A stretch of 64,000 bases of DNA from Thysanoteuthis rhombus (GCA_963457665.1 OY735224.1:47506811-47570810), one strand, 5' to 3'; counted from the first letter of the stretch, positions 12,183-25,199 are shown. The notes: generated by a model not told the origin, from the letters alone. Translations and numbers: made by a program.

Positions 12183-15100
12183 TATTATCATAACTTCACA
12201 AAAAATTGTTAAAAATATTAAAAACATTAGTTATAGGAGCTAAAAAGGCTCTTTTTATAGCTTTTTAGGTTTATAGCTTTTGAGGCTCATTCGTACATTA
12301 TTAGTGCATACAAGAAAGTTGTTAAAAACATTTGAAACATTGCTTCTGTGGCTACCCTTTAAGGCTTGGTTATGAACACTTTGAAAAATCAGTACTTATT
12401 TTTTTACTACATTCAGTAAAATTGTTGGAAAACCTCTAAAACTTTTGTTTCAAAAATAAAAAGGCTCTGATTATAGCTTTTCAGGTTGGTTTTATGTCTG
12501 ACTCGTATATTGTTACTACATTCAAGAAAGTTGTTAAAAACCTTTGAAACATTGCTTCTCTGGCTACCCTTTAAGGCTTGGTTATGAACACATTGAAAAA
12601 TCAGTACTTATTTTTTTACTACATTCAGTAAAATTGTTGGAAAACCTCTAAATATTTACTTTCAAATATAGAAAATCTCTGATTATAGTTTTTTAGGTTG
12701 GTTTTATCACTGACTCATATATTGTAACTATATTCAAAAAAGTTGTTAAAAAACTATGAAACATTGCTTCTCTGGCTACCCTTTAAGGCTTGGTTATGAA
12801 CACTCTGAAAAATCAGTACTATTTTTCTCTACTACATTAAGGAAAATTGTTGGAAAACCTCTAAAATTTTAGTTTCAAATATAGAAAGGCTATGTTTATA
12901 TCTTTTTAGGTTGGTTTTATCTCTGACTTGTACATTGTTACTACATTCAAGAAGTTGTTAAAAACCTTTGAAACATTGCAACATTATTGAAACATAAGAC
13001 CTAAAGAGGGTCTGATTATATCTTTTTTGGAAAATCAGTACTTTTTTATTCAATTCATTCAGGAGCATTGTTGGAAAACAACTAAAACTTTAGTTTCAAT
13101 CCTAAAAAAAATCTGATTATAGCTTTTCTGGTCGGTTTTATCACTGACACGTATATTGTTACTAGATTCAAGAAAGTTGTTAAAAACCTTCGAAACATTG
13201 CTTCTGTGGCTATCCTTTAAGGCTTGGTTATTAACACTATGAAAAATCTATACTTTTTTCTCACTAAATCTCAGAAAATTGTTGGAAAACCTCTAAAAAA
13301 ATGGTTTTGAACCTAAAAAGGTTATGTTTATAGCTTTTTAGGTTAGTTATATCACTTACTTATACAATGTTACCACATTCAAGAAAGTTGTTACAAATCT
13401 TTGAAATATTGCTTCTGTGGCTAACCTTTAAAACTTGGTTATGAACGCTTCAAAAAATGAGAACTATTTTTTACAAATTTCAGGAAAATTGTTGGAAAAC
13501 CTATAAAACTTTAGTTCTGAATATACAAAGGCTATGTTTACAGCTTGTAAAGTTGGTTTTATCACTGACTCATATATTGTTACAACATCCAAAAAGTTGT
13601 TAAAAACCTTTGATACATAGTCCTGTGGCTACCCTTTAAGGCTTGGTTGTGAACACTTTAAAAAATCAGTATTATTTTTTTACCACATTCAGGCAAATTG
13701 CTGGAAAACCTCTAAAACTTCAGTTTCAAACGTAAAAAGGCTCTGATTAGAGCTTTTCAGGTTGGTTTTATGTCTGACTCGTATATTGTTACTACATTCA
13801 AGAAAGTTGTTAAGAACCTTTGAAACATTGCTTCTCTGGCTACCCTTCAAGGCTTAGTTATTAACACTGTGAAAAATCAGTACTATTTTTCTCTACTACA
13901 TTAAGGAAAATTGTTGGAAAACCTCTAAAATTTTAGTTTCAAATATAGAAAGGCTATGTTTATATCTTTTTAGGTTGGTTTTATCTCTGACTTGTACATT
14001 GTTACTACATTCAAGAAGTTGTTAAAAACCTTTGAAACATTGCACCTCTGGCTACCCTTCAAGGCTTGGTTATGAAGACTCTGAAAAATCAGTACTTTTT
14101 TCCTTACTACATTCAGGAAAATTGTTGGAAAACCTCTAAAACTTTAGTTTCAAATATAGAAAGGCTCTGATTAAAGCTTTTCAGGTTGGTTTTATGTCTG
14201 ACTCGTATATTGTTACTACATTCAAGAAAGTTGTTAAGAACCTTTGAAACATTGCTTCTCTGGCTACCCTTCAAGGCTTAGTTATTAACACTGTGAAAAA
14301 TCAGTACTATTTTTCACTACATTCAGGAAAATTGTTGGAAAACCTCTGAAACTTTAGTTTAAGACCTAAAGAGGGTCTGATTATATCTTTTTTGGAAAAT
14401 CAGTACTTTTTTATTCAATTCATTCAGGAGCATTGTTGGAAAACAACTAAAACTTTAGTTTCAAACCTAAAAAAAATCTGATTATAGCTTTTCTGGTCGG
14501 TTTTATCACTGACACGTATATTGTTACTAGATTCAAGAAAGTTGTTAAAAACCTTCGAAACATTGCTTCTGTGGCTATCCTTTAAGGGTTGGTTATTAAC
14601 ACTATGAAAAATCTATACTTTTTTCTCACTACATCCTAGAAAATTGTTGGAAAACCTCTAAAAAAGTGGTTTTGAACCTAAAAAGGTTATGTTTATAGCT
14701 TTTTAGGTTAGTTATATCACTTACTTATACAATGTTACCACATTCAAGAAAGTTGTTACAAATCTTTGAAATATTGCTTCTGTGGCTTACCTTTAAAACT
14801 TGGTTATGAACGCTTCGAAAAATGAGGACTATTTTTTACAAATTTCAGGAAAATTGTTGGAAAACCTATAAAACTTTAGTTCTGAATATACAAAGGCTAT
14901 GTTTACAGCTTGTAAAGTTGGTTTTATCACTGACTCATATATCGTTACAACATCCAAAAAGTTGTTAAAAACCTTTGATACATACTCCTGTGGCTACCCT
15001 TTAAGGCTTGGTTGTTAACTCTTTAAAAAATCAGTATTATTTTTTTACTACATTCAGGCAAATTGCTGGAAAACCTCTAAAACTTCAGTTTCAAACCTAA

Positions 15101-17448
15101 AAAGGCTCTGATAAGAGCTTTTTAGGTTTGTTTTTTCTCTGACTTGTATATTGTTAATACATTCAAGAAAGTTGTTAAAAACCTTTGGAACATTGCTCCT
15201 CTGGCTACCCTTTAAGGCTTGGTTATGAAGACTCTGAAAAATCAGTACTATTTTTTACTACATTCACGAAAATTGTTGGAAAACCTCTAAATCTTCACTT
15301 TCAAATATAGAAAGGCTCTGATTATAGCTATTGAGGTTGGTTTTATCACTGACTCGTTTATTGTAACTATATTCAAGAAAGTTGTTAAAAACCTTTAGAA
15401 CATTGCTTCTGTGGCTACCCTTTAAGGCTTGGTTATTAACACTTTGAAAATCAGGACTATTTTTCTCTGCTACATTCAGGAAAATTGTTGGAAAACCTCT
15501 AAAACTTTAGTTTAAGACCTAAAGAGGGTCTGATTATATCTTTTTAGGTTGTTTTTATCTCTGACTTGTATATTGTTAATACATTCAAGAAAGTTGTTAA
15601 AAACCTTTGGAACTTTGTTTCTGTGGCTACTTTTTAAGGTTTGGTTATGAACACTTTGAAAAATCGGTACTATTTTTTTTACTATATTCTAGAAAATTTT
15701 TTGGAAAACCTCTAAATCTTCACTTTCAAATATAGAAACCCTCTGATTATAGCTTTTTAGGTTGGTTTTATCACTGACTCGTATATTGTTACTACATTCA
15801 AGAAAGTTGTTAAAAAACCCTTCATGCATTGCTTCTGCGGCTACCTTTTAAGACTTGGTTATGAACACTATGAAAAGTTAGTACTATTTTTTTTTCTACA
15901 TTCAGGAAAATTGTTGGAAAACCTCTGAAACTTTAGTTTCAAATATAGAAAGGCTCTGATTATAGCTTTTCAGGTTAGTTTTATCACTGACTTGTATATT
16001 GTTACTACATTCAAGAAAGTTGTTAAAAACCTTTGAAACATTGCTTCTCCGGCTACCTTTTAAGGTTTGGTTATGAACACTGTGAAAAATCACTACTATT
16101 TTTCACTACATTCAGGAAAATTGTTAGAAAACCTCTAAAACTTTAGTTTAAGACCTAAAGGGGATCTGATTATATCTTTTTAGGTTGGTTTTATCTCTGA
16201 CTTGTATATTGTTACTACATTTAAGAAAGTTGTTAAAAACCTTTGAAACATCGCTTCTCTGGCTACCCTCTGAGGCTTAGTTATGAACACTTTCAAAAAT
16301 CAGTACTATTTCTTTTTTACCACGTTTAGGAAATTTGTTGGAAAACCTCTAAATCTTTAGTTTCAAATATACAAAGGCTATGTTTAAAGCTTTCTAGGTT
16401 GGTCCCATCACTGATTCGTATATTGTTACTACATTCAACAAAGTTGTTAAAACCCCCTAAACATTGTTTCTGTTGCTACCCTTCAAGGCTTGGTTATAAA
16501 CACTTTGAAAAATCAATACTATTTTTCTTCACTACGTTCAGGAAAATATTTGGAGAACCTCTAAAACTTTAGTTTCAAATATATAAAGGCTATGTTTATA
16601 GCTATTGAGGTTGGTTTTATCACTGACTCGTATATTGTAACTATATTCAAGAAAGTTGTTAAAAACCTTTAGAACATTGCTTCTGTGGCTACCCTTTAAG
16701 GCTTGGTTATTAACACTTTGAAAATCAGGACTATTTTTCTCTGCTACATTCAGGAAAATTGTTGGAAAACCTCTAAAACTTTAGTTTAAGACCTAAAGAG
16801 GGTCTGATTATATCTTTTTAGGTTGTTTTTATCTCTGACTTGTATATTGTTACTACATTCAAGAAAGTTGTTAAAAACCTTTGGAACATTGTTTCTGTGG
16901 CTACTTTTTAAGGTTTGGTTATGAACACTTTGAAAAATCGGTACTATTTTTTTTACTATATTCTGGAAAATTTTTTGGAAAACCTCTAAATCTTCACTTT
17001 CAAATATAGAAACCCTCTGATTATAGCTTTTTAGGTTGGTTTTATCACTGACTCGTATATTGTTACTACATTCAAGAAAGTTGTTAAAAAACCCCTCATG
17101 CATTGCTTCTGCGGCTACCTTTTAAGACTTGGTTATGAACACTATGAAAAGTTAGAATTATTTTTTTTTCTACATTCAGGAAAATTGTTGGAAAACCTCT
17201 AAAACTTTAGTTTCAAATATAGAAAGGCTCTGATTATAGCTTTTCAGGTTGGTTTTATCACTGACTCGTATATTGTTACTACGTTTAAGAAAGTTGTTAA
17301 AAACCTTTGAAACATTGCTTCTCAGGCTTGGTTATGAACACTTTGTAAAATCAGTAATTTTTTTTTACTACATTCAGGAAAATATTGGGAAAACCTCTAA
17401 AACTTTAGTTTCAGTTTAGTTTCAGACTTAAAAAGGGTTTGATTATAG
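12183..17448. repeat. Satellite array B, about 210-bp dimer of two related monomers
   Basis: The period of about 210 bp consists of two halves of about 100-110 bp. Half 1 has CATTCAAGAAAGTTGTTAAA, CCTTTGAAACATTGCTTCT, GGCTACCCTTTAAGGCTTGG and TTATGAACACTTTGAAAAAT. Half 2 has CATTCAGGAAAATTGTTGG, AAAACCTCTAAAACTTTAG, AAAGGCTCTGATTATAGC and GGTTGGTTTTATCACTGAC. Both halves start with ACTACATTCA..AA..TTGTT, which suggests one ancestral monomer. Half 1 is the reverse complement of the array C monomer further right. Higher-order duplication is visible: a deletion-fused monomer (TCTTTTTTGGAAAATCAG) occurs at 13,021 and 14,386 (offset 1,365), and a TTTAAGACCTAAAGAGGG variant at 15,511 and 16,785 (offset about 1,274). 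Weak minus-strand open frames (15,902-16,093; 16,786-17,103) come from the repeat and are not genes. Confidence 0.93.
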
Positions 17449-17570
17449 CTTTTCGTGATCGAAAAATAAATTATTTCAGTTGGTATTTAAAAAAAATGTT
17501 TAGTTGATTTGGTCATTTCCAGTGTCTTCTCAACAATCTATAGAGGAAATAAAAGAATCATGTGATGATA

Positions 17571-17585
17571 ATAATGTGTGTGTGT

Positions 17586-17630
<45 letters not shown>
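17571..17630. repeat. (TG)n microsatellite inside DR copy 1
   Basis: About 55 bases of TG dinucleotides with one interruption (GTATG), at the place where other DR copies carry ATC, ATA or GAT/GAA runs. The open frames over it (Cys/Val on plus, His/Thr on minus) are low-complexity products and not genes. Confidence 0.97.
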
Positions 17631-17632
<2 letters not shown>

Positions 17633-17974
17633 GTTTGGGGCACATCATTGTCCGATGAAACGCCCACTTACGTCTGATCTCTTTTATGAAAGGGGTCGGG
17701 GACGAAAGGACAAGACAACTTTGAATCAGGGTCAAACTCCAGGGGAGAAGGCTGAAAGTGCCTCTCATCTATTCCCTCTTATTATTACAATTGGAGGGGG
17801 GAACATTCAAAGTTGGAATTTGTCGAAATATTCGCTACTAAATCATTTTACAATGATTATAAAGGATTGTAAAAAAATAATACTAAAAATTGCTTATGAA
17901 TTTCACTCGAGCATAGTAGGATAGTTTTGTAATTTAATGTCTAATAAGATAACAAGCAGTCATTGGGAAGTGGT

Positions 17975-18185
17975 TTTTGATGAATTAATACTTTCATTTG
18001 TCCAAATCAGATTATTTTGAAACAACACCTCTCTATCGTTGGTGTCACGGAGCCAGTACTTTCCGAATATGTCTGCTTCGTCTCTCCATCTTGCATTCTG
18101 CCGGACTACCTCGGTAGCACATGTTTTCTCTGCTGATGCCTGTTGTGAATCATAATGTATGTTTGGTGTGTGCCATTCCTGCAAT
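17975..18185 (-). pseudogene. RTE-type LINE reverse transcriptase C-terminal fragment (decayed)
   Basis: Read on the minus strand, this encodes the distal end of an RTE-clade reverse transcriptase ORF. It has a GMAH motif followed by ISRENMCYRG, then in another frame ARWRDEADIFGKYWLRD and a DREV end. The same order (ARMADNRW, WIPRHHMCNRG, RWKDALDKFRNYWLRD, REVWQILG) is found in the LINE fragments at 52-64 kb. At least one in-frame stop and a frameshift separate the blocks, so it is dead. It lies at the end of DR copy 1, and DR copy 4 has an equivalent piece at the same relative position. Confidence 0.75.
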
Positions 18186-18200
18186 ATATCCAGCCCATTG

Positions 18201-21200
18201 CAATTTTACAGTGCATTAGAATATTAATAGTTGATAACATTCGCTCTGAAGCTAAGAAGGCTCCGTCTATACCTTTTCAGGCTTGGTTTTTTACACCTGC
18301 AAAATTCAATTATATATGATAACTACTTTCGAGACAATTGTTAAAAACCTTGTAAACATACATTGTCAAAGCTAAAAAGGCTCCATGTATAATTTCTTTT
18401 TACTCATATATTATTAAAGAATGCAAGAAAACTTATTGAAATATTCGATTCAAAGCTAAAAAGGCTCTGTTTATATCTTTTTAGCTTTGCTCTTCATACA
18501 TATCTATATATTATTTTGAAAAAAACCTTTCAAACATTAGTTTCAAGGCTAAAAAGGCTCTGTTTATACCCTTCCAGACTTGGTTTTGACACTTTGAAAA
18601 TTCCATCATATATTATTACTACATTGAAGTAAATTGTTAAAAACCTTCAAAACATTGCTATCAAAGCTAAAAAAAACTCTCTTTACAGCATTTTAGGCTC
18701 AGTTTTGACACTTTGATTATATATTATTACTACTTCCTTGGAAAGTGTTGAAAATATTGAAAACATTTGTTTTTAATACTCACTCATATACTATCACTAC
18801 ATGCAAGAAAAGTATTAAAGACCTTTTAAACATTGGTTCCTAATCTAAAAAGGTTCTGTTTATACCTTTTTAGGCTTGGTTTGGACATTTTGAAAATTCA
18901 AGTATGTGTTATAACAGCATCGTAAAAATTTCATGAAAAACATTGGAAACATTGGTTTCAAAGCTGAAAATGCTTTATTCATACCCTTTTAGGCTTTGTT
19001 TATGGTCACTTTGATATTTCAATAATATATTTTGACTACATTCAGACAAATTGATGAGAAACCTCTAAAACATAGTTTTCAAACCTTGAAAGGCTTGGCT
19101 TGGTTTTGACACATATTTATCTATTATTACTTCATTCAAGTAAATTGTTCGAAACTTCAAAAATATGGGTTTCAAAGCTAGAAAGGCTCTTTTTATACCC
19201 TTTCAGTTATGGTTTGGACACATATTCATTTGTTATTACTTCATTCAATTAATTGTTTGAAACTTCAAAAATATGGGTTTCAAAGCTAGAAAGGCTCTTT
19301 TTATACCCTTTCAGTTATGGTTTTGACACATATTCATCTATTATTACTTCATTGAAGTAAATTGTTTCAAACTTCAAAAATATGTGTTTCAAAGCTAGAA
19401 AGGCTTTTTTTAATACCCTTTCAGTTATGGTTTTGACACATATTCATCTATTATTACTTCATTCAAGTAAATTATTTGAAACTTCAAAAATATGGGTTTC
19501 AAAGCTAGGAAGGCTCTTTTTATACCCTTTCAGTTATGGTTTTGACACATATTAATCTATTATTACTTCATTCAAGTAAATTGTTCGAAACTTCAAAAAT
19601 ATGGGTTTCAAAGCTAGAAAAGCTCTTTTTATACCCTTTCAGTTATGGTTTGGACACATATTCATTTGTTATTACTTCATTCAATTAATTGTTTGAAACT
19701 TCAAAAATATGGGTTTCAAAGCTAGAAAGGCTTTTTTTAATACCCTTTCAGTTATGGTTTTGACACAAATTCATCTATTATTACTTCATTGAAGTAAATT
19801 GTTTGAAACTTCAAAAATATTGGTTTGAAAGCTAGAAAAGCTCTTTTTAATACCCTTTCAGTTATGGTTTGGACACATATTCATCTATTATTACTTCATT
19901 GAAGTAAATTGTTTAAAACTTCAAATATATGGGTTTCAAAGCTAGAAAGGCTCTTTTTAATACCCTTTCAATTATGGTTTTGACACATATTCATCTATTA
20001 TCACTTCATTCAAGTAAATTGTTTGAAACTTCAACAATATGGGTTTCAAAGCTAGAAAGGCTCTTTTTATACCCTTTCAGTTATGGTTTTGACACATATT
20101 CATTTATTATTACTTCATTGAAGTAAATTGTTTGAAACTTCAAAAATATGGGTTTCAAAGCTAGAAAGACTCTTTTTATACCCTTTCAGTTATGGTTTTG
20201 ACACATAATCATATATTATTACTACATTCAAGTAAATTGTTTGAAACTTCAAAAATATGGGTTTCAAAGCTAGAAAGGCTCTTTTTATACCCTTTCAGTT
20301 ATGGTTTTGACACATATTCATCTATTATTACTTCATCCAAGTAAATTGTTTGAAACTTCAAAAATATGGGTTTCAAAGCTAGAAAGGCTCTTTTTATACC
20401 CTTTCAGTAATGGTTTTGACACATATTCATATATTATTACTACATTCAAGTAAATTGTTTGAAACTTCAAAAATATGGGTTTCAAAGCTAGAAAGACTCT
20501 TTTTATACCCTTTCAGTTATGGTTTTGACACATCTTTATCTATTATTACTTCATTCAATAGAATTGTTATAAAACCTTAAAATATGGGTTTCAAAGCTGA
20601 AAAGTCCCTGTGTATACCCTTTTCGGTTCGGTTTTCACACTTCCAATGTTCAATCATATCTCATTGATATATTCAGGAAAATTATTGAGGAACAATGAAG
20701 ACATGGATTTCAGAGCTGAAAAGACTCTGTATATAGCTTTTTGGGGTTTGGTTTTCACTCAGTGCAATCATATATTCTAACTACATTAGAGAAAATTTTA
20801 AAAAAACAAACCTTGAAAACATTGATTTTGGAAGCTAAAAAAGGCTCTGTTTATACCCTCTAGGTCTGCTTTTGGCACTTTCAAGATTCAGTTATACGAT
20901 AATAATACATTGAAAAGAAATTGTCAAAATACCTTTAGACCATTGCTTGAAATGTTAAAAAGGCTCATTCCATATCTTTCAAGGCCCAGTTTTAACACTT
21001 TGAAACTTCAATCATATATTAGGACTATATTCAAGAAAACTGTTGCAAAACCTTGGAAACACTGGTTTCAAGGCCAAAAACGCTCTGCTAATACCTTTTT
21101 AGGATTGCTTTTGACACTTCCAAAGTTCAATCATATCTTATTGATATATTCATGAAAATTTTTGAAAAACCATGACGACATGGCTTTCAGAGCTGAAAAG

Positions 21201-22317
21201 ACTCTGTTTATGGCTCTTTTTGGTTTGGTTTTCACACTTACTCTTGTATTGTTATTATGTTCAAGAAAATTGTCAAAACCTTGGGAAAATTAGTTTTCAA
21301 GGTAAAAAAGCTTCGTTTGTAACCTTTTCAGGTTAGGTCTTGACTCTTACTTACGTATTATCACTGCATCCGAGACATTGGTTTCCAAAGTTAAGAATTC
21401 CTGTTTACACCTTTTTATGCTTGGTTTAGACATTTTGAAAATAAAATCATATATCATTACTGCATGAAAGCAAATTGTAGAAAAATCTTGGAAGCATTGC
21501 TTTTCAAAGCTAAAAAGGCTCTGTTCATACCTTTTTAGGCTGGGCTTTGCCACTTCTCATATATCATTATGTTTGGGAGAATTGTTAGAAAAAAACCGCA
21601 CATTGTTTTCAAAGCTGTTTACAACCTTTCGGGCTCAGCTGTGACACTTTGAGAATTCAATCATATCAGATTGATACATTCATGGAACTTATTGAAAAAC
21701 CTTGAAAACATTGCTTTCAAAGCTAAAAAGGCTCTATTTACAAGCTCTTCATCTTGGTTTTGATCCTCCAACCCATATATTATAACTACATTCAAGATTA
21801 TTGATAAAAACCTTGAAAACATTGCTTTCAAATCTTACAAGGCTCTGCTTTTGATATTTCAATAGTCTAGCATACATTATTTTTCAATACAAGACATTTG
21901 TTGAAAATCCTTGAAAACATATATTGCACAGTTTATATGATTTGGGGCTTAATTTGATCACTTTCAATATTCAATCATACAATATAACTGTATTGAAGAA
22001 AATTGTTGTAAAACTTTGAAAATATTCTTTTCAAAAGATAAAAGATAAAAATCCTTTAAAACATTGGTTTGTAAACTTGAAGTGTCTTTATTATGCTTAT
22101 TTGAGTGGGCTTTCTCGGTTTTTTTTTTCAATATTATAATATGCAGAAAAATTCTCGAAACTAAATATTCAAAACATCTCTTCAAATGTTGGTTCCAAAC
22201 TGAAACTGTCTTCATTATTCGAATTTAGGTTATTTTAAAAATGAATTTGAATCAAATTACATAGAAATACTACAGCTCTAACAGTTTAAAACACTCTTGA
22301 AAATATCAATGTGAATT
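18201..22317. repeat. Satellite array B2, about 109-bp monomer
   Basis: Monomers related to half 2 of the array B dimer, sharing ATTACTNCATTCAAGNAAATTG, TTTCAAAGCTAGAAAGGCTC and TATACCNTTTCAG-GGTTTTGACAC. The central stretch (19,100-20,580, about 13 copies) is very homogeneous with ATATGGGTTTCAAAGCTAG. The flanks (18,240-19,100 and 20,580-22,310) are strongly diverged, the usual picture of a satellite that homogenises in the middle and ages at its edges. Short open frames (19,929-20,126; 20,910-21,155; 21,347-21,553; 21,964-22,215) are satellite-derived. Confidence 0.9.
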
Positions 22318-22412
22318 GTCGTTAAAAAACCGTTTTGCCTGGTATTTAAAAAAAAAGTTTGATTACTTAGGCTATTTCCAGCGTCTCCTTTACAATCTAT
22401 GGAATAACGTGT

Positions 22413-22446
<34 letters not shown>

Positions 22447-22739
22447 TATGTAATAACGTGTAATCGTCGTCGTCGTCGTAGCATCATCATCATCATCATC
22501 ATCATCATCCCCGCTAAAAACACCTTTTCACTCATTCTGAACTTTGTTATTTTTACACCAGATCTTTCACAAAGTTGCATTTTATTTTTTATTCATTATG
22601 ATAACATTCATAGAGGCCAAACTGGTGACTGAAAGGCATGAAATTGGATTCCCTGTCATAGAAGCGTACGTTCGGCCAGACAGTGTGTGTGTGTGTGTGT
22701 GGATTTTCGGAGCTCATCGTTCACCGATGAAACACTGTT
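22318..22739 (+). repeat. Dispersed repeat DR, copy 2 (3'-truncated)
   Basis: Contains the DR head (CTGGTATTTAAAAAAAAAG, GCTATTTCCAGCGTCTCC), a compound ATC/GTC microsatellite, the ACACCAGATCTTTCACAAAG block, GGATTCCCTGTCATAGAAGC, CGTTCGGCCAGACAGTG, a (TG)n tract and CCGATGAAACACTG. It breaks off at about 22,739 and satellite monomers resume at once. The last third of DR and the RTE tail are absent. Confidence 0.85.
22408..22510. repeat. Compound (ATC)n/(GTC)n microsatellite inside DR copy 2
   Basis: ATC repeats, then a duplicated TATG-TAATAACGTGTAATC segment, GTC repeats, and ATC repeats again. The duplicated flank shows that the microsatellite and its neighbour expanded together. It is the same trinucleotide type as the tails of the LINE fragments at 52-64 kb. 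Confidence 0.93.
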
Positions 22740-23398
22740 TTTGAAACTTTGAAACATTGTTTTTCAAGGTAAAAAAAGCTATGTTTATATCTTTCTAGGC
22801 TTGGTTTTCTCACTTACGAATAGATTAATTAATACATCAAAGAGAATAGTTAAGAACCTTTAAAACATTACTTTCAAAGCTGTTTATACCTTTTCAGCCT
22901 CGCTTTTTACACTTTAAAATTCAATCGTTTATTATTGATAGATTCAAGAAAATTATCAAAAAACTTTCAAGACATTGGTGTCAACGCTAAGAAAACTTTC
23001 TTTATACCATTTTAGCTTTGGTTTCAACATTTTCAAAATCCAATTTTATATTATTACTACATTATTTAGAATTGTTAAAAAAACTTTAAAACATTGCTTT
23101 TGAAGCTAAAAAAGCCCTGCTTATATCTTTATATACTAAATTAAGAAAAGAAATATTAAAAACCTCCAAAACATTGGTTTATGAGCTTGAAATATCCTTA
23201 TTACACTTATTTGAGTTGATTTTCACATTTTTCCCTATTAAAATATGTAGAAATATTGTAGCACAAGAAATTTAAAACATCCTTTCAAACGTAGGTTCCA
23301 AAAGTGAAAAGTTATTTTCACAATGAATTTGAATCATATTAAGGAGAAATACTAGAGAAATAAAAGTTTGAAACACTTTTGAAATTATCAACGTAATT
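22740..23398. repeat. Satellite monomers of the B2 type between DR copies 2 and 3
   Basis: About six diverged monomers with TTTCAAAGCT, TTTATATCTTTCTAGGCTTGG and GTTAAAAANCTTTNAAACATT motifs. They continue array B2 after DR copy 2. No other feature is seen. Confidence 0.8.
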
Positions 23399-24105
23399 CG
23401 TGATTAAAAAAATAAATTATTTCAGCTGGTATTTGAAAAAGAAAAGTTTTATTGATTTGGCAATTTCCATTGTCTCCTCAACAATCTATAGAAGGAATTG
23501 AATAATTATGTAATAATAATAATCATCATCAACATTGTAGTAGGGAAATAATTACTAATATTACAAGTACTACAGTAGTAAAACTAGTAATTATATCCCC
23601 CGCACCCCCCAAAAGCTTTCTGTTATTTTTACACCAAATCTTTCAAAAAGTAGAATTTTATATTTTATTCATTATGATAACATTGACTGAAAGGCCTGAA
23701 ATTGGATTCCCTGTCATAGAAGCGCACGTTCGGCCAGATAGTGTGAGTGTGGGTTTTTGGAACTCATCGTTGACTGATGAAACACTGGCTTACCTTCGAT
23801 CTCTTGTATGGAAGGGATCCTGGGCGAAAGGAGAAGACAACTTTGAATCGGGGTCGAACTCCAGGGAAAACGGCTAAAAGTGCATCTCACCTATTCCCTC
23901 TTATTATTACAATTGAAAGAGGAAAAAAAATTCACAGTTGAAATTTGTCGAAATATTTGCTTCTAAATCATTTCACTCTGATTATAAATGATGGTGAAAA
24001 AAATATTTGCCCATGAATTTTACTCGAGCATTGTAGGATAGATTTGTACTTTAATCTCTATTAAGATAACGAACAATCATTGGGAAGTGGTTTTTAATGA
24101 AAAAT
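23399..24105 (+). repeat. Dispersed repeat DR, copy 3 (no RTE tail)
   Basis: The most complete DR core: AAATAAATTATTTCAGCTGG, TTTCCATTGTCTCCTCAACA, a short ATA/ATC run, TTATTTTTACACCAAATC, GGATTCCCTGTCATAGAAGC, ACTGATGAAACACTGGC, GACAACTTTGAATCGGGGTC, TATTCCCTCTTATTATTACA, TTTTACTCGAGCATTGTAGG and TCATTGGGAAGTGGTTTTTA. It stops near 24,105 without the antisense LINE tail of copies 1 and 4, so the LINE tail is an added part and not an integral end. Open frame 23,674-23,877 is part of the repeat. Confidence 0.87.
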
Positions 24106-25199
24106 AATAATTATAATTATTAAACAATGATAATTTTTAATAAAATGAAACTGATCCAAATTATTTGCTGTCGTCATACGGTTAATATATCATTGAATTT
24201 AGACGACATAAATAGAGGAAACAATGAAAGGCCTAAATAGCGCTTCCATCGAACCTGTTAGCAACAAGTGGCCTCTTCAACGTAGCCACACACTTACCAT
24301 AAGGCTAAACAGCCCGCTGGTTAAGCAAAGGCTAAATAACTGCTTTCAAACCGAATTCTTATCTGGTTTCTATTTTTTGATTTTTCATTTCACTCATTAT
24401 TCATTCCTCTTTCGGACGTTCTAACGGGAATGAACTGGGAAATCAATTGGAAACAACTTGTTTTTTCCCTTATTAATAATCTCATTCCACACCAAACTCG
24501 TCTGTATAACGTGGCTCCTTTTCAAAAGAATCTCTTGTTTTTCTCGTTATGTTAAACGCTTAGGATTTGAAAGGTTCAAATAGCTTGTAAGGGAGATAAG
24601 CGATCAAGAGTATTTCCGAGGTACCCTTGTTGACGACAACTTTTTCTCTTCACTTTCACTATCTTTCATCCACGTCTCGATATTTGTTGGGCTGTTTGGA
24701 TATTTTGATAATTCAAAAACCTTTCTAGCTATTATCAATATGTCAGTGAATATTTAGATATTCATCTAAAGATATCTTTGCTGTTGGGTTTTTTTAAAAA
24801 CTTTTATATTATTACTGCATTCAAGAAAGTTGTTAAAGACCTTTAAAAGAGTGGGTCTGAAGTGAAAAAGCTCTATTCATACCCTTTTAGGCTTGCTTAG
24901 GGACAATAAAATCGCATTAGTTTAATGAAAGAAATTCTTCTCTTCTCTAAGATAATTTCTCTTGCAGTCTTAGCATAGAGTTACTTTATTTGATAAATGG
25001 GCTTTAAAATAGTATATACCTGAAAAGCTATGAAATACCTAGATAAAATTTTCAGCTATAGATAAGGAATTAGAGTTAGCAACACCGGTCACTGAATTCT
25101 GTCTGCACGGCCAGTTTGTGTGCAAATTTTAGGCTCAACTCCCCCACCCCCAGAGCGCATAAGGGCAACGGCTGCTCGCTGGGACTGCGAATGGGGACA
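24106..25199. other. Mostly non-repeat spacer with one isolated satellite monomer
   Basis: About 1.1 kb of AT-rich sequence between DR copies 3 and 4. The only recognisable element is a single B-type monomer near 24,795-24,905, annotated separately. The open frame at 24,224-24,424 has no domain, coding bias or neighbour supporting a gene. Near 25,090-25,130 a short stretch weakly resembles the DR block around CGGCCAG-TGTGTG, too weak to call. Confidence 0.6.
24795..24905 (+). repeat. Isolated B-type satellite monomer
   Basis: A single monomer with TATTATTACTGCATTCAAG, AAAGTTGTTAAAGACCTTT and CATACCCTTTTAGGCTTG matches the ancestral array B/B2 monomer. It is flanked by unrelated sequence on both sides and is a relic or transposed copy. 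Confidence 0.75.

Larger units (their letters stand above)
17449..18200 (+). repeat. Dispersed repeat DR, copy 1 (with antisense RTE tail)
   Basis: First of four copies of one interspersed sequence. It starts with AAATAAATTATTTCAGTTGG, continues with a TTTCCAGTGTCTTCTCAAC block and a (TG)n tract, then CCGATGAAAC, GACAACTTTGAATCAGGGTC, TATTCCCTCTTATTATTACA, GAATTTCACTCGAGCAT and TCATTGGGAAGTGGTTTTTG. The end is a degenerate LINE tail read on the minus strand. Compared with copies 2 and 3, the stretch between the two microsatellite positions (the GGATTCCCTGTCATAGAAGC block) is missing, consistent with a deletion between two TG-rich tracts. Function unknown. It breaks the satellite between arrays B and B2. 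Confidence 0.85.

Noticed and set aside
23845-23875. tRNA-like B box (GGGTCGAACTCC) making DR a tRNA-derived SINE
   Set aside because: A matching A box at the right distance could not be found, and the motif is degraded in the other copies.
23760-23880. Hammerhead ribozyme in DR (CTGATGA near GAAAC)
   Set aside because: The CTGATGA and GAAAC overlap directly without the stem and loop expected between them, and the core is not conserved in the other DR copies (CCGATGAAAC).
24224-24424. 66-codon plus-strand frame in the spacer
   Set aside because: No recognisable domain, and the surrounding sequence shows no coding signal or splice context.
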